Assembly (NCBI GenBank): GCA_947372745.1
Contig: CANBUY010000018.1
Coordinates: 1 to 46,136 of the forward strand
DNA length: 46,136 nucleotides
Direction of reading: 5' to 3'
DNA from: Comamonadaceae bacterium
GTDB taxonomy: Bacteria > Pseudomonadota > Gammaproteobacteria > Burkholderiales > Burkholderiaceae_C
Shown: positions 33,762 through 42,518 of the stretch, piece by piece
How positions within the stretch are numbered: the stretch's first letter is position 1
How the letters are laid out: each line of letters opens with the position of its first letter
Made by a program: the position numbers and the translations under genes
The notes under the pieces: generated by a model
Databases searched by the model: none
Told to the model about the DNA's origin: nothing
Seen by the model: only the letters and a program-made list of their open reading frames with translations

Positions 33762-34003
33762 GGACTTAGGATTTTTCTCGTTGGATTATGCAGCGAACAA
33801 GCTCTAATTTCTACGCTTAAACATGCAATCCATGCGTTTTCACATGAACAAGACTTGCGCTTCATGCACCCTGAAGAAGTCTGATAATTGGGGAACGAAA
33901 ACGCTGGCAAAAAGTCAAATATTACATTCATTTACTTTTTAATATCAGGAATTATTTCTTAAAAAATCCTATAAATATATCTTTAACTTTATAAATATAA
34001 ATA
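33762..34003. other. AT-rich divergent intergenic region
   Basis: 242 bp between two divergent genes. The right part is extremely AT-rich: I count 9 G/C in 33961-34020. It contains the 16-bp element TAATTTCTACGCTTAA at 33805-33820, 44 bp before the ligase start. No tRNA, small RNA or ORF is evident. Such composition often attracts H-NS/MvaT-type silencers. Confidence 0.5.
33805..33820 (-). promoter_or_regulatory. Shared 16-bp upstream element, copy before ANL ligase 1
   Basis: TAATTTCTACGCTTAA matches TAATTCTAACGCTTAA at 44107-44122 in 13 of 16 positions without gaps. Both lie upstream of - strand operons in the same orientation, 44 and 92 bp before the start codons. A weaker relative (11 of 16) is at 28989-29004 before the giant-protein operon. 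Confidence 0.35.
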
Positions 34004-34852
34004 GTGAATAATTCAAGACAAACCAACGTCTGGGAAAAGCACGCCAGCCAATGGGCGCGCGTAGGGGCACCACTTAGACCGTCGACAATCGATAACACTT
34101 TGATGCACTCTGCCATTGAGTCATGCTTAAGACCCCTCGGCCAAGTCAACAGGATTGGCATTCTGGGCATCACACCTGAACTTGTAGGAATGGCGTGGCC
34201 AAAAAACACCGAACTCCTTGCTTTTGATCACAGCGAGCTGATGATCCGGGATGTGTGGCAGCCCAACCCGGATGTATCCTGCCATGTGTCCTTATCAAAC
34301 TGGCAATCTCTTCCACTAGAAACGCACTCATTGGATTGCCTGATAGGCGACAACTCAATGGGGGCTTTGCCTTCATTAAGTGAATACAAGTTGGTGTTTG
34401 CTGAGTTACTTAGAGTTTTGAAACCAAGCGGTAAATTATGTCTAAGGTGTTTTATTGCGCCTGAGCATTCAGAACCAGTGGATAAAGTTTTCAAAGATGT
34501 GATGGCCAAAAGGATCAAAAATTTTCATGTCTTGAAACTTAAATTAGCCATAACACTTTCAAAATATCCCACTTATTCTGTTTTTGTAAAAGACATCCAT
34601 GCATTGTTTGATATAACATTTCCGAACAGAGTTGAACTCAGTAAACTGACCGGCTGGGATTTGGATGTGATCAACACAATTGACGCCTACCGTGGAAGTG
34701 AGACCATCTATACGTTCCCCACTTTGGACGCGCTCAAAGAAGTGGCCTCGCCATGGTTTGCCATTGAATCGATCAGCACCCCTGATTACGAGCTGGGTGA
34801 CAGATGTCCAACCCTAACGTTCTGCCCTAACAAAAAACCAAGGCTGAAATGA
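34004..34852 (+). CDS. Class I SAM-dependent methyltransferase-like protein
   Basis: 282 residues. A Rossmann core is suggested by RIGILGITPELVGMAW (motif I position, with a degenerate Gly pattern), LLAFDHSELM (acidic residue after strand 2), LDCLIGDNSMGALPS and ELLRVLKPSGKLCLRCF, a standard methyltransferase phrase. The start is GTG at 34004 without a clear ribosome-binding site; the frame is closed by TAA just upstream and there is no ATG before residue 34. It overlaps the ATP-grasp gene by 4 bp. Substrate unknown; the weak motif I leaves room for altered SAM binding. Confidence 0.75.
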   Translation: MNNSRQTNVWEKHASQWARVGAPLRPSTIDNTLMHSAIESCLRPLGQVNRIGILGITPELVGMAWPKNTELLAFDHSELMIRDVWQPNPDVSCHVSLSNWQSLPLETHSLDCLIGDNSMGALPSLSEYKLVFAELLRVLKPSGKLCLRCFIAPEHSEPVDKVFKDVMAKRIKNFHVLKLKLAITLSKYPTYSVFVKDIHALFDITFPNRVELSKLTGWDLDVINTIDAYRGSETIYTFPTLDALKEVASPWFAIESISTPDYELGDRCPTLTFCPNKKPRLK

Positions 34853-36765
34853 TTGATTCGATTGAAAACTCAGCGTGCTCCCTGACAGGCCCTGCTCGTT
34901 TGATTAGGGGATTTGCCTTCGGATCTTCTTATCCCTCCCTCATTTTCGACCTAAATTGGCACGCCCCTGATGCCAAGTGCCTACATGGACTCACCGAGCG
35001 TTTGATACAAATTGAGCGCGTGAAGGCCGCCTGGGGGAATTTTGAAAGCATTGACCTATTGAGTAGCAGCAAGAGAGCAAATATTCAATACTTCCTGAAA
35101 ATTATCAACACCCTTCAATTGAGTGCAAATTTGCCGATCTTTGAGGAAGGAAAAATAGTCAATCTGAATGAATCTTTGGCAAGATGCCAAGTGCCTATTT
35201 TCCCGAGAGCCGTCAACGCCATGCTGGGCGTCATACAAGCGTTGATAACGTGCTGCAATGCCCAGGCCACAACCATTGCGCCTGATGCGCTTACGTCGGT
35301 TCTTGAAAACAAAATCAACCTCCTTGAACTCAGCTACTCAGTTGGATCGAATGTGCCCCGGTTTCTCAAGGCAGCATTCGATCATCACATTCCCTTTCAT
35401 GAGCTGGCTGGTGATGTGATTCAGTTTGGGCAAGCCAGCAAGGGAAGGTGGCTGCAAAGTTCATTCACGGATGCAACGCCACAAATATCAGCGCTGCTTG
35501 CCCGTGATAAAAATTTGACTTCACGCTTGTTAAAACAGTCAGGAATTCCAGTTCCAAGGCAAGAATTCGTCAAATCTGAGATTGAAGCAACACAAGCAGC
35601 AGAAAAAATTGGCTACCCAGTGGTAGTCAAGCCATCTGACTTGGATGGTGGATTGGGCGTTGCTGCAGGCTTGAATTCGGCGGATGAAGTTATTCTGGCC
35701 TACCGTGCGGCTTGTAAATTTTCAAAAAATATTTTGCTTGAAAAACACATTCACGGCCGTGACTATCGCCTCACCGTATTTCAGGGCGAGGTGCTTTGGA
35801 CGATCGAGCGTCAACCCGCTGGCGTACTTGGCGATGGCATCTCCAGCGTTAGCCAGTTAATCGAGTTGGTCAACCTTGATCCAAGGCGGGGGGTTGGGCC
35901 GCATGCGCCCTTGAAGAAGTTGAAGCTAGACGAAGAGTCATTAGGGATTCTGCAAAGTTCAGGCTTTGATGCCCACTCAATTCCACCTAAAGCCCAGTTT
36001 GTTCCACTGAGAAGAAATGCCAACATTGCAACTGGCGGAATGCCAAGAGCAGTTTTGAATGACATTCACCCTGACAACAAACGTTTGGCCGTGCGTGCAG
36101 CGCAAGCGTTGAAATTAGATCTGGCGGGTGTTGACCTGCTGATTCCAGATATCAATAAATCCTGGTTGGAGGGTGGCGCAGCGATTTGCGAGGTCAATGC
36201 GCAACCCAACCTGGGCCAGACAACAAGCGCCCACCTGTATCCACTTGTATTGAAAAAATTGGTCAAAGGCGATGGCCGCATTCCCATCATGATGCTCATT
36301 GGGCATGCCAAAGCCGATGCACTGGTCAAATCACTTGAACTGACTTTATCGAGCCAAGACCGCGTGGTGGGCACATACGATTCACAAGGCTTGAGAGTTC
36401 GCGGTGAGCGCGTGGCGCAGGCAGGAATAACGGCATTCGAAGCTGGTCAAATTCTGCTGGGCGATGCAGACGTTGAAATCATACTCATGGTAATCAAAGA
36501 TACGAGTTTGGTTGACAAAGGACTGCCATTTCAGCGATTTGACCTGCTCCTATTGATGAATGACTTTGACCGCTCCAGTTCATCCAACTCAATACTTAAA
36601 GCAGGGAATCAACAACTTATTTCAATGCTCAGTTTTGCGTGTGACGGGGATATTTTGGGTATGGATTTTGATAAAGATGAGGTGTTCACAAATATTAATG
36701 AGGCGAGATTGATTGATCGTCTTCTTAAATTTGAACTCAAACATGATGAAGGTGAAAATCATTAA
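34849..36765 (+). CDS. Cyanophycin synthetase-like ATP-grasp ligase lacking the Mur-ligase P-loop
   Basis: 638 residues. The N-terminal 210 residues resemble the CphA N-domain. The ATP-grasp domain covers about 220-470: RDKNLTSRLLKQSGIPVPRQ, VVVKPSDLDGGLGV near 258, a LEKHIHGRDYRLTV strand, and the Mg-binding EVNAQPNLG near 447. In CphA the next segment is a Mur-ligase domain opening with a GTNGKTT loop; here it reads RIPIMMLIGHAKADA and the protein ends about 160 residues later, against about 870-900 in CphA. Only one ligase site is therefore likely active, forming an amide on a carboxylate through an acyl-phosphate. It shares a TTAA with the convergent sulfotransferase gene, each using it for TAA. 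Confidence 0.82.
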   Translation: MIDSIENSACSLTGPARLIRGFAFGSSYPSLIFDLNWHAPDAKCLHGLTERLIQIERVKAAWGNFESIDLLSSSKRANIQYFLKIINTLQLSANLPIFEEGKIVNLNESLARCQVPIFPRAVNAMLGVIQALITCCNAQATTIAPDALTSVLENKINLLELSYSVGSNVPRFLKAAFDHHIPFHELAGDVIQFGQASKGRWLQSSFTDATPQISALLARDKNLTSRLLKQSGIPVPRQEFVKSEIEATQAAEKIGYPVVVKPSDLDGGLGVAAGLNSADEVILAYRAACKFSKNILLEKHIHGRDYRLTVFQGEVLWTIERQPAGVLGDGISSVSQLIELVNLDPRRGVGPHAPLKKLKLDEESLGILQSSGFDAHSIPPKAQFVPLRRNANIATGGMPRAVLNDIHPDNKRLAVRAAQALKLDLAGVDLLIPDINKSWLEGGAAICEVNAQPNLGQTTSAHLYPLVLKKLVKGDGRIPIMMLIGHAKADALVKSLELTLSSQDRVVGTYDSQGLRVRGERVAQAGITAFEAGQILLGDADVEIILMVIKDTSLVDKGLPFQRFDLLLLMNDFDRSSSSNSILKAGNQQLISMLSFACDGDILGMDFDKDEVFTNINEARLIDRLLKFELKHDEGENH

Positions 36766-37766
36766 TGAGCGTACGAAAATTCAGGAAAATCATTTAGAAC
36801 AGAAGTTCCTATTTTTTCCCATATAGCTTCAATACCCTTCAACACTTTTGGTTCAATGACACCGTGATCGCGCATAGTTTTTACAAAACTACCATCTTGT
36901 GAATTTAATCCATAGTTAAATTTGAAATCATCTCGAACATTAACATTCAGAAAAATACTTAGTTTTTCCAGTGGGATTTGATTATTTTCATTTAAGTCTT
37001 CATACCTCAAAAGAAGGCAATCCGTGTTCTTCTTTAGATACTTATAACATTTAAGTGCAGTATTATATGAACCATATATAGCATCTGGCGTATGCCCAAA
37101 TGTTCTAGCCATGGATATGGCCCAGGGAATGAACTGACGTATCAAAAATATAGATTTAGGCTTTGTTTCGATATCTCTGTATAGACATTCAGGATAAACA
37201 TTAGCTTGCGACCGCATCTTTATAATTATTGGATAATTATTGACAGCCTGATATGGACTAAGCAAATCGTGCGTTAATTTATTAACTTGATCAAGAATTG
37301 AGCTGGTATCAAAATTTGATCTTCTCATGCGTGCGCACTCCAGGATAGCTTGAGTTAGAAAGTCTGGTTCAGATATTCCCCATACATTGATCTTCTCCAT
37401 CATTTTGTTGAGCAAAGTTGATCCACATCGTCCTGGGGACAGTAAAAATACAGGGTTATTTTTTAGGCACTGCACAGACCTTTGATCCCGCTCCCAAGGG
37501 ATAGTAACTATTTTTTTTACATGTTCACGAAGATATTCGTAGTGAAATACGGCTTGTTGCGCATATTTCGGATCTAGACCTAAGCAGTAAATAGATTCTT
37601 GCGAACTAAAGTCTAAGCAGTAAGGTATCAATTGTGGGATTGAAGTCATTTCTTCCGGATAAACCTGACAACTTTTTCTTAAAAAGTCATCAGGACCTAC
37701 TATTTTTAAACCGGCATCTTTAAATGTCTCTACTTCCCACTTTAATGACAGACGTTTGCTTTTCAT
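36762..37766 (-). CDS. PAPS-dependent sulfotransferase family protein
   Basis: 334 residues, cytoplasmic, no signal peptide. The 5'-phosphosulfate loop is SPGRCGSTLL at 110-119. A candidate 3'-phosphate motif has Arg210 and Ser218 in IRQFIPWAISMAR, with the usual 8-residue spacing, and LLRYEDL follows later. It transfers sulfate from PAPS to a hydroxyl or amine of an unknown acceptor. The APS kinase gene ends 4 bases upstream in the same operon and would supply PAPS. The gene is strikingly AT-rich: 16 of 60 bases are G/C in 37021-37080, against 43 of 60 in 7021-7080 of the nitrate operon, which points to horizontal origin. Confidence 0.88.
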   Translation of the reverse strand: MKSKRLSLKWEVETFKDAGLKIVGPDDFLRKSCQVYPEEMTSIPQLIPYCLDFSSQESIYCLGLDPKYAQQAVFHYEYLREHVKKIVTIPWERDQRSVQCLKNNPVFLLSPGRCGSTLLNKMMEKINVWGISEPDFLTQAILECARMRRSNFDTSSILDQVNKLTHDLLSPYQAVNNYPIIIKMRSQANVYPECLYRDIETKPKSIFLIRQFIPWAISMARTFGHTPDAIYGSYNTALKCYKYLKKNTDCLLLRYEDLNENNQIPLEKLSIFLNVNVRDDFKFNYGLNSQDGSFVKTMRDHGVIEPKVLKGIEAIWEKIGTSVLNDFPEFSYAH

Positions 37767-37770
37767 AAAA

Positions 37771-38295
37771 TTAATCTTGCATTAAGGAAAACAGTCTTTC
37801 ACTCGCCGCATCCAAACTGAGAATGCTTGTATCAAGTGTCAAGTCGGGTTCATCAGGGACTTCATAGGGACTCGATATTCCGGTGAAGTTTTCAATTACA
37901 CCTTCTCTAACTAAACGGTATAGTTTTTTGGGGTCTCTTGCTTCACAGACTTCCAGAGGCGTGCTGACATGAACTTCTCGAAAGTGTTCATGGCCAATTA
38001 GTTTGGCTGCATTGCTTCGGTCTGATTTGAATGGAGAAATCATCGCTGCAATCACATTGATTCCTGCATCATTTATGATTTTTGCCACTTCTGCTGTTCT
38101 ACGAATATTCTCGCTTCTGTCTTCATTTAAAAACCCAAGATCTTTGTTAAGACCAGATCGTAAAATATCGCCATCAAGAATAATGCACGTTAATTTTTCA
38201 TTATCCATTTTAGATTTCAATGCAATAGCAATGGCTGACTTACCAGCGCCACTCAATCCTGTCAGCCAGATTGTTTTTGGAGTTATTATTTTCAT
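37771..38295 (-). CDS. cysC: Adenylyl-sulfate (APS) kinase
   Basis: 174 residues; phosphorylates APS to PAPS with ATP. The P-loop is GLSGAGKS at 13-20. DGD at 41-43, RSENIRR near 60-66, the ISPF serine loop near Ser87, DPKKLY at 121-126 and FTGISSPYE at 137-145 are all family hallmarks. No ATP-sulfurylase (CysD/N or Sat) lies nearby, so APS must come from the general sulfate pathway. Its place between a glycosyltransferase and a sulfotransferase gene points to dedicated PAPS supply for sulfating a product rather than cysteine synthesis. AT-rich like its neighbours. Confidence 0.92.
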   Translation of the reverse strand: MKIITPKTIWLTGLSGAGKSAIAIALKSKMDNEKLTCIILDGDILRSGLNKDLGFLNEDRSENIRRTAEVAKIINDAGINVIAAMISPFKSDRSNAAKLIGHEHFREVHVSTPLEVCEARDPKKLYRLVREGVIENFTGISSPYEVPDEPDLTLDTSILSLDAASERLFSLMQD

Positions 38296-38306
38296 ACTAG
38301 AAAAAA

Positions 38307-39932
38307 TTAATTTCTTCGATCTACAGAATAAACTATTTTCCTTGAAACCTTAAAACCCTCAAACCTCATCAAATCATTTCGCTCATCCAAAATAACTTCA
38401 TATGTGTTATTGGAGTTGCCTTTATTAAATTCATAAATATATTTTTTAACTTTAGACCTAATCTGTTGGCTTAAATTTAATTTATTAATATCCAATCCAA
38501 ATGCCTTCAAGTCGTACTTGACCGACATATATAAATTGTTTTCAAAATTAGCCACGGGCTTTGAATTGGCACCTCTTGCATATTCAAAGCGAAGACTGTC
38601 CTCATGCTGAATTGCAACAAACAATTGTTCTTCAATGATGCGCGGATGAACACCAGCCTCTTTAAGGCGGTGGTAGATATCCACATCTTCACCACCCCAA
38701 GTTTGAAAGTTTTCATCGTAGCCACCCACCCGTCTGAAATTTTCAGATTGGCAGATAAAAGTACCCATGAGTTCCGCAGGTTGAGTCTGATTAATATAGA
38801 AGTAACCAGGGCTTAATTTGCTCTTCATCCATTCCGCAAAACCTGGACGAACCAAAACGTCGGCGTCCATAAACATCACCCAAGGTGCGCGCAGTTGCTG
38901 TGCGCCAAGATTTCTAGCCTTTGCAAGCTCAAAGTAGGGTCTGTCGCTAAAGCTTAAAACATCTACCTTGGGGAAATTTGCTTTGACCCACTCACCCGAG
39001 TTTTGTGGACAGTCGTAGTCGACAAGAATGATGCGAACCCCCGCTATGTGCGCAATGGTGGGCAAACTTTGCTTTAAATGCGCTAATCGCCCTTTGCAAG
39101 TGATCACGATATCAAGTCGATGATTGACAACCGGTTTAGGTAGCCAGACTTTAGACAGATCTACTTTTTCCAGCTTATTAATTCTGTTTTTGTAATTCGT
39201 ATCTTCTGGCTGGATTCGGTAATAGACCGAGGCCAGATTCGTAGTGCCAGGCTGACTTTTTAGACGAAGGCCATCGAAAATTAGTCTATCAGCTGTCATG
39301 CCATACCCGTCATCAGTGATGGTGCGTGACTTACTCCAAAGTCCCAGCAAATCCTCGCATTTGACTTTGTCGAAAATATAGCAATTGGGATCGACCCAAC
39401 CACCAAATTTCTCTCCATAAACACCCGCATACAGCCCGACCGACTCCCAAGTGTCTCTGCACATCAGTTCGCTCTGGGTAGGGTGAACAAACCATCTGTG
39501 CGCAAAGGCCCAGTCTTTTCCTTGCACGGCCTGCAACAAACTACTTAAATGATCGGGCGCCCACCAGTTGTCATCATCAAGGTAGGTTAAATATCTGGCG
39601 TTGGCCAAGTAGCTCAGGATGGTTCTTAATGCCCCGCCATCGCCCGCCAAATGATAGCCACCATGCCGAACAGAGGTTGAATAGCCAGGGTTGAAGGTGT
39701 AAACATCAACATGCGGCGGAGGGGATTTTAGAAACATTTCCAAAAAAAATGCATCCTCTGCGACTACATCGAAGCCAATCAGCAATTGGATTGACGCTAC
39801 CGAGGTCTGTGCAAATATGGATTCGACCGCCTGAATCAGCGTTCTGCGTCCAATCGTGGGCATGATGACAGCCACATCGTAGTGGGTTCTGCTTTCATTG
39901 CCGTGACTGTATTTTTTCAGCCCTATGTCCAT
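38307..39932 (-). CDS. Tandem-domain family 2-type (GT-A) glycosyltransferase
   Basis: 541 residues from ATG 39932. The first GT-A domain has VAVIMPTIGRRTLIQAVESI near the N-terminus and a DDD-like metal site in YLTYLDDDNWW. The second starts at about 276 with LDIVITCKGRLAHLKQSLP, has a DXD in VMFMDADVLVRPG, and an acceptor loop GGEDVDIYHRLKEAG like that of chondroitin-synthase-type galactosyl/GalNAc transferases. Two active sites could add alternating sugars, as in glycosaminoglycan-like polymerases, which would fit the downstream sulfation genes. No membrane segment is visible. A TTG at 39977 would extend it by 15 codons into the preceding gene; the ATG is preferred. Confidence 0.82.
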   Translation of the reverse strand: MDIGLKKYSHGNESRTHYDVAVIMPTIGRRTLIQAVESIFAQTSVASIQLLIGFDVVAEDAFFLEMFLKSPPPHVDVYTFNPGYSTSVRHGGYHLAGDGGALRTILSYLANARYLTYLDDDNWWAPDHLSSLLQAVQGKDWAFAHRWFVHPTQSELMCRDTWESVGLYAGVYGEKFGGWVDPNCYIFDKVKCEDLLGLWSKSRTITDDGYGMTADRLIFDGLRLKSQPGTTNLASVYYRIQPEDTNYKNRINKLEKVDLSKVWLPKPVVNHRLDIVITCKGRLAHLKQSLPTIAHIAGVRIILVDYDCPQNSGEWVKANFPKVDVLSFSDRPYFELAKARNLGAQQLRAPWVMFMDADVLVRPGFAEWMKSKLSPGYFYINQTQPAELMGTFICQSENFRRVGGYDENFQTWGGEDVDIYHRLKEAGVHPRIIEEQLFVAIQHEDSLRFEYARGANSKPVANFENNLYMSVKYDLKAFGLDINKLNLSQQIRSKVKKYIYEFNKGNSNNTYEVILDERNDLMRFEGFKVSRKIVYSVDRRN

Positions 39933-39954
39933 GCCGATTACTTTCTTTTTGCAG

Positions 39955-41424
39955 TTAGGCTGCAGGTGCTTGCCCAATCGACAATTGCATGGCTTTACGA
40001 TTTAGCTTGCCGCTTTCATTTCTGATGAGTTTGTCAGTAAAAAGAACTCTCCCTCCCTCCAGGATAATGGGGGGAAACAGTGTTCGGATGCGCTCTAAAA
40101 TTTTCTGCTTTTCTACGGCTTGAGAAAGCACGCCAATGATCACCAAGCGGTCTATGCCCTGTTGGTCTGGCGCGGTAGCCACGCAGGCTTCTTCAACGCC
40201 AGCAATCGACTCTGCGATAGTTTCAAACTCAACGCAGCTGTGCTTGAAGCCTCCCAAATTGATGACATCATCAACTCTGCCCATGAGCTTGAGCTGTCGC
40301 TCGCCAACAAAACAACCCGCATCACCCGTGTAAAACCAACCATCCTTGTAGTTTCGTTGGCTTGCTTGTTCATTGTTGAGATAGCCCATCACCATGGTTG
40401 GCGTTTTTACCCTGATGCGACCTGTCTCGCCCTCTGGCAAGGTTCGATCATCGTCGTCAACGATGCTCACCTGAACACCCGCTCTGACAACACCGAGGCC
40501 ACCGGGCTTCATGTTGCAAATGGAGCCACATTCGTTCGCGTTATAGGTGTAAACAATATTTGTACCGAGCACGTTGAGTATTCGATCCCAAAGTATCTGT
40601 GAAATCGGTGATGCACCCAAAATAACGGTCAAGTTCCGTGGCTTGACATGACCGACGCCCTCTACCATTTTCAAGGTATCCAAAAGCTGGCTTTGAAACA
40701 ACCTCATATGGGTTACCCGATGTTTCTCAACCAGTTTTAATCGATTGGCCCCCATCTCAAAAATAACCAAGGCGCCCAGTCGCAAACAAAGTGTGGCACA
40801 CAGTTGAACTGAAGTGATGACAAAAATATTGGCAACGAGGTAGCGGGTATCTTTTGTAAAACCCATGACTTCACTGTAGGCTTTGATCAAGGACTCTTCG
40901 CCTTGATGGAGTGAAAGCATGGCTTTCATTCCGCCGGTAGTCCCTGACGAGCGCTTAACGCGTTGCCCGGCCATAGGCCCAAAATGCCTCACTATCTTTT
41001 GGTAACTTGCGGCATCTGAGACCTTGTCCAGATGTTTTTGAACCCAGTTTCCCGCCAGATGAACATGGTTACTTTTAATGTCAATGGGCAGCTCGTCCTG
41101 ACTAATGACTTTATCCATGCAGTCATATAAATCCCACAGTGTTTGTTCTTCTTCAAACTTGGCTGAGCAGGATATTGCTGCCAGATTCTCCAGTGCAAGA
41201 ATAATCAACCAATGAACGTAAGGGTGGCTGATTTTTATGATGCATTTTTCTCCAGGCTTTACACCTAACTCATGCAGCCCTAGTGTGAAATTTTTGATGT
41301 GCTGATAGAGCACACCATAAGTCACCACTTGTTCGCCAAAGATGACGGCTGGCCGGGACGGCTCTGCCATTGCATGTGCTGCTACATACTCGCTCGTTGA
41401 TGCGCTCATTTCAACCAAGTCCAT
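39955..41424 (-). CDS. AMP-forming acyl/aryl-adenylating ligase (ANL superfamily), copy 2
   Basis: 489 residues. P-loop RSSGTTGGMKAM near 158, YNANECGSIC, FYTGDAG, hinge GRVDDVINLGGFKHSCVEFE and NESGKLNRKAM with the catalytic Lys. It shares the adenylation core with copy 1 (32337-33761) but differs in the substrate half and in the YxxNE motif, so the two probably activate different acids. It follows the TctC-like gene by 11 bp and precedes the tandem glycosyltransferase. Acyl transfer to a sugar, CoA or carrier protein is possible; no carrier protein is encoded here. Start at 41424 with AAGG upstream; an in-frame ATG at 41409 is an alternative. Confidence 0.87.
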   Translation of the reverse strand: MDLVEMSASTSEYVAAHAMAEPSRPAVIFGEQVVTYGVLYQHIKNFTLGLHELGVKPGEKCIIKISHPYVHWLIILALENLAAISCSAKFEEEQTLWDLYDCMDKVISQDELPIDIKSNHVHLAGNWVQKHLDKVSDAASYQKIVRHFGPMAGQRVKRSSGTTGGMKAMLSLHQGEESLIKAYSEVMGFTKDTRYLVANIFVITSVQLCATLCLRLGALVIFEMGANRLKLVEKHRVTHMRLFQSQLLDTLKMVEGVGHVKPRNLTVILGASPISQILWDRILNVLGTNIVYTYNANECGSICNMKPGGLGVVRAGVQVSIVDDDDRTLPEGETGRIRVKTPTMVMGYLNNEQASQRNYKDGWFYTGDAGCFVGERQLKLMGRVDDVINLGGFKHSCVEFETIAESIAGVEEACVATAPDQQGIDRLVIIGVLSQAVEKQKILERIRTLFPPIILEGGRVLFTDKLIRNESGKLNRKAMQLSIGQAPAA

Positions 41425-41435
41425 CCTGGCCTTCC

Positions 41436-42404
41436 TTAGTTAGTGATTTCAATGTTGAGCCGCTTGATTCTTTGGGTCTCGTCCAACATGAATTTTTTAA
41501 AATCTTGCTTCCCCAGGAAAGCTGTCTCAAGGTGATTGCCCTGGAGGTACTTTTGGAGCTTGCCGCTATGTTCAAGGTCGTCTTTGATGACGCGCTCAAT
41601 CACATCAATGATGTGCTGAGGCGTTCCGTCTGGCGCCAATATTCCATACCATTGCGATGACTCTACTCCGCTGATACCCGCTTCTTTCATGGTGGGGACA
41701 CCAGGCATGTAACTCAATCTTCTGGGGTAGGACACTGCAAGCGCTTTAACCTTACCGGTTTCCACGGCCTGATTTGCGAGGCTGGCCGTGATGAAAATTA
41801 AATCAGTCTCGCCACTCATCGTGGCTCTTAGCGCGAGCGCACTTCCTTTATAGGGAACATGCAACCAGCTCAGCTTGTTTTTATGTTGAAATATTTCAGC
41901 GCTGATATGGTTGGAACCACCATTGGCACCAAAGGTGATGAAGCCTGGTTTTTCCCTGGATAGACGCACCAAATCTTTTACATTGTCTATACGCAAACCC
42001 GAATTGATTAAAAGAACGTTTGGAGCCTCTGCAATTTTCGCTATCGGCTCAAAGTCTTGTATGGGGTCGTAACCCGGCTGGCGGCTCACCAAAGCGCTTG
42101 AAATATGGCCGAGTCCGGTCACCAGCAATGTGTAGCCGTCGTTGGGGGCTGCTGCCGCGAAAGCTGTTCCTACATTTCCAGCTGCGCCTCCTTTGTTTAT
42201 GACGACCACTGTCGCCTTGAGTTCATCAGCCAGCGTAAGCGAAATCATTCTGGCAATAGCATCAATTCCGCCACCGGGCTCTGCAGGCACGATCAATCGA
42301 ATAGGTTTGCATGGGTACTGGCAGGCCTGCGCGGTTAATCCAAAAAATGTAGCCATAAAGAGCACGCACAGCCATCTGGCATGACGCATGCCAAAGCACG
42401 CCAT
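41436..42404 (-). CDS. TctC/Bug-family periplasmic solute-binding protein
   Basis: 322 residues from ATG 42404, which begins a signal peptide (MACFGMRHARWLCVLFMATF, cleavage near AQA). The mature protein shows the Bug pattern: YPCKPIRLIVPAEPGGGIDAIARM, GAAGNVGTAFAAAAPNDGYTLLV, YDPIQDFEPIAKIAEAPNVLL and PGVPTMKEAGISG. Such proteins bind small carboxylates in tripartite tricarboxylate systems, but TctA/TctB are absent here, as is common for orphan Bug proteins in Burkholderiales. The frame is open to an ATG at 42509, which would put 35 polar residues before the signal peptide. It sits in one operon with the S53 peptidase and the sulfation genes. Confidence 0.87.
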   Translation of the reverse strand: MACFGMRHARWLCVLFMATFFGLTAQACQYPCKPIRLIVPAEPGGGIDAIARMISLTLADELKATVVVINKGGAAGNVGTAFAAAAPNDGYTLLVTGLGHISSALVSRQPGYDPIQDFEPIAKIAEAPNVLLINSGLRIDNVKDLVRLSREKPGFITFGANGGSNHISAEIFQHKNKLSWLHVPYKGSALALRATMSGETDLIFITASLANQAVETGKVKALAVSYPRRLSYMPGVPTMKEAGISGVESSQWYGILAPDGTPQHIIDVIERVIKDDLEHSGKLQKYLQGNHLETAFLGKQDFKKFMLDETQRIKRLNIEITN

Positions 42405-42518
42405 CTTTACGCAAACTTTTACCAGTATTTTTCGTGTCGTCTCGTACTCGTTGTCTTTGTAACTCTGAATTTTTCGATCGAAATGTTTAATTTTTTCTTC
42501 AAACGTCATTATTAAAAG

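Noticed and set aside
36762-36765. Overlap of two genes as a sign of a sequencing error
   Set aside because: The palindromic TTAA gives a TAA stop to each convergent gene; both proteins end sensibly.
41436-42509. TctC-like gene starting at 42509
   Set aside because: It would put 35 polar residues before a normal signal peptide and has no ribosome-binding site; 42404 is more likely.
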